Origin: Actinomycetota bacterium
GTDB taxonomy: Bacteria; Actinomycetota; Actinomycetes; S36-B12
Direction: 5' to 3'
Length of the DNA stretch: 64,000 nt
NCBI GenBank assembly: GCA_016717115.1
Contig: JADKGE010000007.1
Location: 62,001-126,000 of the forward strand
Under the pieces are notes generated by a model, which was not told the origin of the DNA, did not search any database, and saw nothing but the letters and a program-made list of their open reading frames with translations. This document shows positions 58,660 through 64,000 of the stretch, one piece after another. A program made the translations under genes and the position numbers. Every line of letters starts with the position of its first letter. The first letter of the stretch is position 1.

Positions 58660-59514
58660 GTGCTCAGCAACTACCTCATCGGCCTTCGCGAGGGCCTCGA
58701 AGCCGCGCTGATCGTCGCGATCCTGGTGGCCTACCTCGTGCGGACGGGCAACGCGCACGCGGTCAGCCGCGTGTGGCAGGGAGTCGCGGCGGCCGTCGGG
58801 GTGTCGATCGTGCTCGGCGTCGTGCTCGTCCTGATCGAGGACTCCCTCGAGGAGACGGTCGAGCCCGCCTTCGCCGGCGTCATGTCGCTCATCGCCGTGG
58901 GACTGATCACCTGGATGGTCTTCTGGATGGCCTCGCGGGCCAAGGGCATCAGCGCCCACCTGCACGGTGAGGTCGACCGGGCGCTGGCGACCAGCACCGT
59001 CGCGGTCGCCATCGTGGCGTTCGTCGCCGTGCTGCGCGAGGGCGCCGAGACGGCCCTGTTCCTGTGGGCGGGCATCAACGCGGCAGGGAGCACCGCCGGC
59101 CCCCTGTTCGGCGCGGTCCTGGGGCTGCTCACCGCTGTGGCCCTGGGTGTCATCGTCTACAAGGGTGCCGTGCGGCTCAACCTGGGCCGACTGTTCACGT
59201 GGACCGGTGCGGCCCTGATCATCGTGGCCGGTGGCGTCCTGCGCTACGCGGTGCACGAGTTCCAGGAGATCGGCTGGCTGCCGGGCGAGGACAACATCGC
59301 CTTCGACGTGAGCGGGACATTCCCGGCCGACGGCATCCCCGCGACCTTGGTGCGCGGGTTCTTCAACCTGGTGCCGACGATGACGTGGCTCGAGGTCGTG
59401 GCGTGGTTCGCCTACGTGGTGCCCACGCTGATCGTCTTCATCGTCATGATCCGCCGCCGTGGCGCCGCGCCGGCGACGAAGCCGGCCGCGCAGGAAGCCG
59501 TCGTCAGCAACTAG
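58660..59514 (+). CDS. efeU: FTR1-family iron permease
   Basis: The 284-residue permease has seven helices and two REGLEAAL / REGAETAL motifs (residues about 10 and 127), which contain the REXXE iron ligands of FTR1/EfeU. It starts with GTG, as suggested by the iron box spacing. The usual partners efeO and efeB are not in the window downstream; the next gene is convergent. It imports iron, probably ferric via an associated oxidase. Confidence 0.9.
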   Translation: MLSNYLIGLREGLEAALIVAILVAYLVRTGNAHAVSRVWQGVAAAVGVSIVLGVVLVLIEDSLEETVEPAFAGVMSLIAVGLITWMVFWMASRAKGISAHLHGEVDRALATSTVAVAIVAFVAVLREGAETALFLWAGINAAGSTAGPLFGAVLGLLTAVALGVIVYKGAVRLNLGRLFTWTGAALIIVAGGVLRYAVHEFQEIGWLPGEDNIAFDVSGTFPADGIPATLVRGFFNLVPTMTWLEVVAWFAYVVPTLIVFIVMIRRRGAAPATKPAAQEAVVSN

Positions 59515-59524
59515 GGCTGGCCCG

Positions 59525-60397
59525 TCACGGCGACCAGTACACGTACACCCGCGTGCCTACGGGCACCTTGTTGAACAGCCAGGTCGCCTTCTCCATGTCG
59601 CGCATGCCCACGCAGCCGTGCGACCCGCGGATGTAGCCGACGCTGGCGAAGTCGGGGGAGTAGTGGACGGCCTCGTCGCCGTTGAAGAACATGGCCCGTG
59701 GCATCCACGAGTGGTACAGGCTGGAGACGTGGTTGTAGCTCTTCTGCGTCACCGCGAAGGTGCCCTCGCCGGTCTCCATCCCGGGCGCGCCGAAGCGAGC
59801 GTCGGTGGACATCTTGACCTTGCCCTTGACCACGTAGCGCAGGATCTTCTGCGACTTGTCGATGCAGATGCTGGCCTTCACCTCGGTGCATCGCAGCGGC
59901 AGCACGCCCACCGGCGATGACGTCTTCGACAGCGCCTTCCACGTCGCCTTGTCGATCACGCCCGTGGCCTTGAGCCAGAACTTGGACTGGAAGGCCTTTA
60001 CGGCGTTCTCGGTCGAGCCGCCGTACGCCTCGCGTTCGATGTTCATCTCGTTGATGGGGTAGCCGAGCCAGGTCAGACGCTCCTGGGCGCGCGCCACCAT
60101 CGAGCCGTAGTGCTTCTTGCGCAGGGGCAGCTTGGCCCGCGGGGGCCGCACGGAGGGCGTGGCCAGGGTGTCGAGCGCAACGGGGGAGACGGTCGGCATC
60201 GGCGCCGGGTTGACGGCCAGCGGGGCGGGCGCGAACGAGGGGGTGGGTCCGAGGCTGGGCCACGGAGACGAGGGGGCCGTCGGGTCGAAGCTCGACGGGG
60301 GCGCCGACGGGTCGTCGGCGAGGGCCAGGGGCGCGGGCAGCAGCGTCAGGGCGACACCGGCGCCCAGCGCCGCGACCGTGAGACGACGCAGCATCAT
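59525..60397 (-). CDS. L,D-transpeptidase with peptidoglycan-binding domain
   Basis: The 290-residue secreted protein has a signal peptide, a Pro/Ser-rich linker, a PG_binding_1-like domain (GSMVARAQERLTWLGYPIN, then TENAVKAFQSKFWL) and the YkuD catalytic domain with SVGYIRGSHGCVGM, catalytic Cys near 261. It would form 3-3 peptidoglycan crosslinks or attach proteins to the wall. Start Met-Met at 60397 or 60394. It converges on efeU with 10 bases between the stops. Confidence 0.9.
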   Translation of the reverse strand: MMLRRLTVAALGAGVALTLLPAPLALADDPSAPPSSFDPTAPSSPWPSLGPTPSFAPAPLAVNPAPMPTVSPVALDTLATPSVRPPRAKLPLRKKHYGSMVARAQERLTWLGYPINEMNIEREAYGGSTENAVKAFQSKFWLKATGVIDKATWKALSKTSSPVGVLPLRCTEVKASICIDKSQKILRYVVKGKVKMSTDARFGAPGMETGEGTFAVTQKSYNHVSSLYHSWMPRAMFFNGDEAVHYSPDFASVGYIRGSHGCVGMRDMEKATWLFNKVPVGTRVYVYWSP

Positions 60398-60474
60398 GGG
60401 CCAAAAGTACGGCCGCGGCGCGTGAGACGGCGTGTGACACGCGGGACCAATGTGATCAGTGTTACTCATGTGAT

Positions 60475-61767
60475 TCAGCACATGTACTGGACGAACCACG
60501 TCTGGGCGAGCCGGCTCACCTGCGCCAGCGTCCCCGCCTCCTCGAACAGGTGCGTGGCACCGGGAACGATCTCCAGCAGGTTCGTGCAGCGCAGCTGCCG
60601 CTGGGCCTCCCGGTTGAGGTCGATGACCTGGTAGTCGTTCCCGCCGACGATGAGCAGCGTGGGCGCGGTGACGTTGGCCAGCCAGTCGCCGGCGAGGTCG
60701 GGACGGCCTCCTCGCGAGACCACCGCCGAGATCTCGCCCGGGATCTTCGCCTCGGCGACGAGCGCCGCGGCGGCGCCGGTGGACGCGCCGTAGTAGCCGA
60801 TGCGAGCGCCCTGGCGCGCCGGGTGCGCCTGGATCCAGCGGGTGGCCAGCACGAGCCGGTCGGCGAGCAGCTCGATGTCGAACACGTTGCGCCGGTTGTC
60901 CGCCTCGTGGTCGGTGAGCAGGTCGAGCAGCAGCGTGCCCAGGCCCGCTCCGTTGAGGGCCTTCGCCACCGCGATGTTGCGCGGGCTCAGGCGGCCGCTG
61001 CCGCTCCCGTGCGCGAACAGCACGATGCCCTTGGCCTGGGCCGGGACGTGGAGGTGCCCGGCGAGCAGGTGCGGCCCCGCCTCGACGATGACGTCGCCGT
61101 CGACAACGTCCCCACTGGCCGCGAGCGGGGCGTCGCGACGCGGATGCGCCGAGAGCAGCCGAATCACCTCGTGGTCGCTCACCTGCTCGAAGTTGCCGTA
61201 GTGCCGGCCGACCGACATGAAGGGCGACGGCACGTCGAGGCAGATGACGTCGTCGGCGAGGGTGCGCAGCCACTCCACGGCCTCCGCGCTGGCCACGGGG
61301 GCAGCCACCGTGACGTGACTGGCGCCCTGATGGTCGACCACGGAAACGGCGGCGGCGGCGGTGGCGCCGGTGGCCATCCCGTCGTCGACGATGATGACGT
61401 TGCGGCCGGCGACGCCGAGCTTGTCGCGACCGCCTCGGTAGACCAGCACCCGCCGCTCGATCTCGCGCCCCTGCTCGGCTGCGATCTGGTCGACCTGCTC
61501 GCTGGAGATGTGGAGCTGGCGTCGCAGGTGGTGGTCGATGACGAGGGCGCCGTCCTCGCCGAGGGCGCCCATGGCGAACTCCGGGTTCCCGGGCACGCCC
61601 AGCTTGCGCACGACGAGCACGTCGAGGTCGGCGTCCAGCCGCGACGCGATCTCCGCGCCGACGGGCACGCCGCCGCGGGGCAGGGCGAGAACGAGGGGAC
61701 GTGGATGGGGATAGGCCGCCAGGAGATCGGCCAGACGCAGGCCTGCTTCGGCTCGGTCGACGAACAC
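60475..61767 (-). CDS. Phosphoribosyltransferase fused to dienelactone-hydrolase-like domain
   Basis: The 430-residue protein has an N-terminal type I phosphoribosyltransferase domain with ALPRGGVPVGAEIA and the PRPP loop VIIVDDGMATGATA, then a C-terminal alpha/beta hydrolase with VLFAHGSGSGR, YYGASTGAAAAL (nucleophile elbow) and PGATHLFEE. Similar fusions are known from mycobacteria (Rv0571c-like). GTG 61767 gives a good spacing to GGAGG; upstream GTG 61776 is possible. The function of the fusion is not established. Confidence 0.85.
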   Translation of the reverse strand: MFVDRAEAGLRLADLLAAYPHPRPLVLALPRGGVPVGAEIASRLDADLDVLVVRKLGVPGNPEFAMGALGEDGALVIDHHLRRQLHISSEQVDQIAAEQGREIERRVLVYRGGRDKLGVAGRNVIIVDDGMATGATAAAAVSVVDHQGASHVTVAAPVASAEAVEWLRTLADDVICLDVPSPFMSVGRHYGNFEQVSDHEVIRLLSAHPRRDAPLAASGDVVDGDVIVEAGPHLLAGHLHVPAQAKGIVLFAHGSGSGRLSPRNIAVAKALNGAGLGTLLLDLLTDHEADNRRNVFDIELLADRLVLATRWIQAHPARQGARIGYYGASTGAAAALVAEAKIPGEISAVVSRGGRPDLAGDWLANVTAPTLLIVGGNDYQVIDLNREAQRQLRCTNLLEIVPGATHLFEEAGTLAQVSRLAQTWFVQYMC

Positions 61768-61869
61768 GCGCACCACCTCCCCGCCACCGCCATCATCCCA
61801 CCGGGGGGCGCGGCAAGGAACGCCCAGAAGGTGAGCGTCGGGTAAGCCGCGATCGGATCCCCCGGCGTC

Positions 61870-62310
61870 CTACGGCAAGTAGTCGACGAGCATGCAGGCG
61901 ATGTCGGGTGACGTGAGCGGGCTGCCGCCGGCTTCGCTGGCCGCCAACGCCCTCAACGTCTCGAGCACGTCGGCGCCCTCGGCCGTCGACAGCAGGGCCG
62001 TGCGATTCAGATATGCCTTGCACGCGACGTCGACGGCCGTCGGAGCGGCCTCCTTGAGCTCGGCGAGGGCCTCCGTGAACCGGCTGCTCGCCGCGTCCGA
62101 GGTGACGACGTCGGCGTTCGCTTCGAGCACGTCGCCGAGCCGCGCCTCGACGTTGCTGCGCTCCGCGCCGAGCCCCCGAACGATGTCGTCCACCAGCGCG
62201 GAGGTGCTGCGGCCGGCGCTGGAGGCACCGCCGCACCCGGCGAGGAGTGTCCCGGCAATCGCTACGGCCACGGCGGCCCGTGCGCCTCGCCTCGACCCGC
62301 GAACCTGCAT
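61870..62310 (-). CDS. Hypothetical lipoprotein
   Basis: The 146-residue protein has a lipoprotein signal with basic MQVRGSRRGARAA, a hydrophobic core and the lipobox LLAGC. The mature part is helical and Ala-rich (TEALAELKEAAPTAVD) with two Cys (VACKAY, IACMLV) that might form a disulfide. No family is recognised. ATG 62310 is chosen because GGGGGCGG precedes it; ATG 62322 is possible. Confidence 0.6.
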   Translation of the reverse strand: MQVRGSRRGARAAVAVAIAGTLLAGCGGASSAGRSTSALVDDIVRGLGAERSNVEARLGDVLEANADVVTSDAASSRFTEALAELKEAAPTAVDVACKAYLNRTALLSTAEGADVLETLRALAASEAGGSPLTSPDIACMLVDYLP

Positions 62311-62480
62311 GGCCGCCCCCATTAGCGATCTCGCGTGTACGGAATGTCGGAATTGTGCCAGGGGGGCGTTCGCGGCACAAGGACGGCGCTGAGCGGGCAG
62401 GCGCAGCAGCCATGGAGGGACGGCGGGTGGTGCCGTGTCGGCGGAGGGTGGCGGAGCCTCTAGACTCGGCGGGCGATACG

Positions 62481-62553
62481 CGGGGCGTAGCGTAGTGGCT
62501 AGCGCGCCTGCTTTGGGAGCAGGAGATCGGGAGTTCGAGTCTCCCCGCCCCGA
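62481..62553 (+). tRNA. tRNA-Pro (anticodon TGG)
   Basis: The acceptor CGGGGCG pairs with CGCCCCG and is followed by discriminator A. The anticodon stem CCTGC/GCAGG encloses TTTGGGA, and the T-arm holds GAGTTCGAGTCTC. CCA is not encoded. A TAGACT -10-like box precedes at 62461. Confidence 0.93.
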
Positions 62554-62606
62554 CACATCAGGACCATCCAGTCCTGTGTAACCCTCAACCTGGAGATTGA
62601 TCTGCC

Positions 62607-64000
62607 GTGAAGAGCGACGTCGAGACCCTGTCCCCGACCCGGGTCAAGCTGACCGTAGAGGTTCCCTTCGAGGAGCTGAAGCCCAGCATGGACGCGGCCT
62701 ACGGCCGGATCGCCCAGAGCGTCAACGTGCCCGGGTTCCGCAAGGGCAAGGTCCCCGCCCGCATCATTGAGCAGCGCTTCGGCCGCGGTGCGGTCCTCGA
62801 GGAGGCCGTCAACGACGCGCTCCCCAAGGCCTATGACGAGGCCCTGCGCGAGAACAGCATCGTGCCCGTGGGCCGGCCCGACATCGACGTCGAGGAGCTG
62901 GAGGACGGCAAGCCGCTGTCCTTCACCGCCGAGGTCGACGTCCGCCCCGAGTTCGACCTCCCCGACTACTCCTCGCTCACGGTCGAGGTCGCCTCGGCCA
63001 CGCCGAGCGACGAGGACGTCGACGCCCAGCTCGACTCCCTTCGCGGTCGCTTCGCCAGCCTCAAGGAGGTCGACCGCGCGGCCGCCAACGGCGACGTCCT
63101 GCTGGTCGACATCGCCGGGGCGACCGACACCGGCGACGCCGTCGACGACCTGTCCGGCTCGGCGCTGTCCTACGAGCTCGGCACCGATGGCATGCTGCCT
63201 GGCTTCGACGAGGCCGTCGTCGGCGCCGCCAAGGACGAGGTGCGCACCTTCGACTTCGTCCCCGAGAACGGCGACTGGGCCGGCGTCACGCTCGTGGTCA
63301 CGGCCACCGTCAAGGCCGTGCGTGAGCGCGAGCTGCCCGAGCTCGACGACTCGTTCGCCCAGATGGCGTCGGAGTTCGACACCGTCGACGAGCTGCGCGA
63401 CGACACGCGCACGCGCCTCGAGCGCCTGAAGCGGCTCGAGCAGGGCGGCGAGGCCCGCAACAAGGTGCTCGAGGTGCTCATGACGAGCATCGACATCCCG
63501 CTGCCCGAGGGCGTCATCGCCGCTGAGGTCGACGAGCACTTCCAGGACGGCCATGACAGCGGCGAGGAGCACCGCGCCGAGGTCGAGCAGCAGGCTCGGG
63601 AGTCGCTCAAGAGCCAGTTCGTGCTCGACAAGATCGCCGAGACCGAGGAGGTCAGCGTCGGGGAGACCGAGCTGTCCGCCTGGCTGATCCAGCAGGCGCC
63701 CCGCTACGGCATGAGCCCCGACGCGTTCGCGCAGGCGCTGGTCGAGGCCGGCCAGGTGCCGATGGCGATCCAGGACATCCGCCGCGCGAAGGCGCTGGCC
63801 GTCGTCCTCGAGTCGGCGAAGATCGTCGACGTCGACGGCAACGAGGTCGATCTGAAGGCGCTCGACGCGGAGATGATGGCGGCCCAGGAGCGCATCAACG
63901 CCCTGGACGACATCACGGAGATCCCCGCCCCGGCCGGCCACGACCACGACCACGATCACGAGGGCCACGACCACGACGATCACGAGGGCCACAACCACTG
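62607..64000 (+). CDS. tig: Trigger factor, complete except the last stop base
   Basis: The frame from GTG 62607 encodes 464 residues of trigger factor, a ribosome-bound folding chaperone. The ribosome-binding signature is VPGFRKGKVPARIIEQRFG (about residues 42-60), followed by the FKBP-type PPIase domain (VLLVDIAGATDTGDAV) and the helical C-terminal domain. The C-terminus is a His/Asp/Glu-rich tail (GHDHDHDHEGHDHDDHEG). The window ends after TG of the expected TGA stop. The usual clpP genes would follow outside the window. Confidence 0.95.
   Translation, partial: MKSDVETLSPTRVKLTVEVPFEELKPSMDAAYGRIAQSVNVPGFRKGKVPARIIEQRFGRGAVLEEAVNDALPKAYDEALRENSIVPVGRPDIDVEELEDGKPLSFTAEVDVRPEFDLPDYSSLTVEVASATPSDEDVDAQLDSLRGRFASLKEVDRAAANGDVLLVDIAGATDTGDAVDDLSGSALSYELGTDGMLPGFDEAVVGAAKDEVRTFDFVPENGDWAGVTLVVTATVKAVRERELPELDDSFAQMASEFDTVDELRDDTRTRLERLKRLEQGGEARNKVLEVLMTSIDIPLPEGVIAAEVDEHFQDGHDSGEEHRAEVEQQARESLKSQFVLDKIAETEEVSVGETELSAWLIQQAPRYGMSPDAFAQALVEAGQVPMAIQDIRRAKALAVVLESAKIVDVDGNEVDLKALDAEMMAAQERINALDDITEIPAPAGHDHDHDHEGHDHDDHEGHNH

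Overview
The window is high-GC DNA with compact, often 4-nt-overlapping genes, frequent GTG/TTG starts, apparent leaderless promoters, an IdeR/DtxR-type iron box, an ECF42 sigma factor with DGPF partners, and a BTAD regulator. This points to an actinobacterium. A Nocardioidaceae-like organism (for example Aeromicrobium) is my guess from gene content and is not proven by the sequence.

Left chromosomal part (1-29.7 kb): a methyltransferase fragment and a cysteine desulfurase-like protein; an export and respiration cluster (secreted hydrolase, cytochrome b, sulfite-oxidase-like molybdoenzyme); a secreted zinc peptidase and a DUF1697 protein; a three-gene glycan operon (GT4, (alpha/alpha)-barrel protein, GH130) behind a structured leader; rsgA behind an 11-codon upstream ORF; a TMEM175-type channel; a MarR gene divergent from a frameshifted SnoaL-like gene; a frameshifted NCS1 permease divergent from a TetR gene; an Ntn hydrolase; a 908-residue surface protein; a 1410-residue BTAD-NTPase-WD40 protein; a protein with three PGGSVYDQQVP repeats; a YciO-type protein; a ROK regulator facing a hidden 52-residue ORF across a perfect palindrome; and an ECF42 system whose two DGPF genes share a promoter motif.

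Integrated element (29,759-53,993): two identical 46-bp direct repeats flank about 24 kb. The right copy is the 3' part of an intact tRNA-Gly(TCC) gene and the left copy is a detached tRNA fragment. A tyrosine integrase lies just inside the left end, and a 23-bp repeat near both ends looks like integrase arm sites. The element carries a MobF relaxase-helicase, an excisionase-like protein, three toxin-antitoxin-like modules (XRE/AbiEii, Fic, HigBA), a MalT-like LuxR regulator, a P-type ATPase-PPK2-MFS operon, a glutamate decarboxylase-YrhK pair and an internally duplicated membrane protein. With a relaxase but no visible translocase or mating-pore genes, it looks like a mobilizable rather than self-transmissible element.

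Right chromosomal part (54-64 kb): a coupled GT4-methyltransferase-(alpha/alpha)-barrel operon converging on a second methyltransferase and a DUF1801 protein, the iron permease efeU under an iron box, an L,D-transpeptidase, a phosphoribosyltransferase-hydrolase fusion, a lipoprotein, tRNA-Pro(TGG) and trigger factor, which is cut inside its stop codon by the window edge. Large perfect inverted repeats occur several times between genes here.
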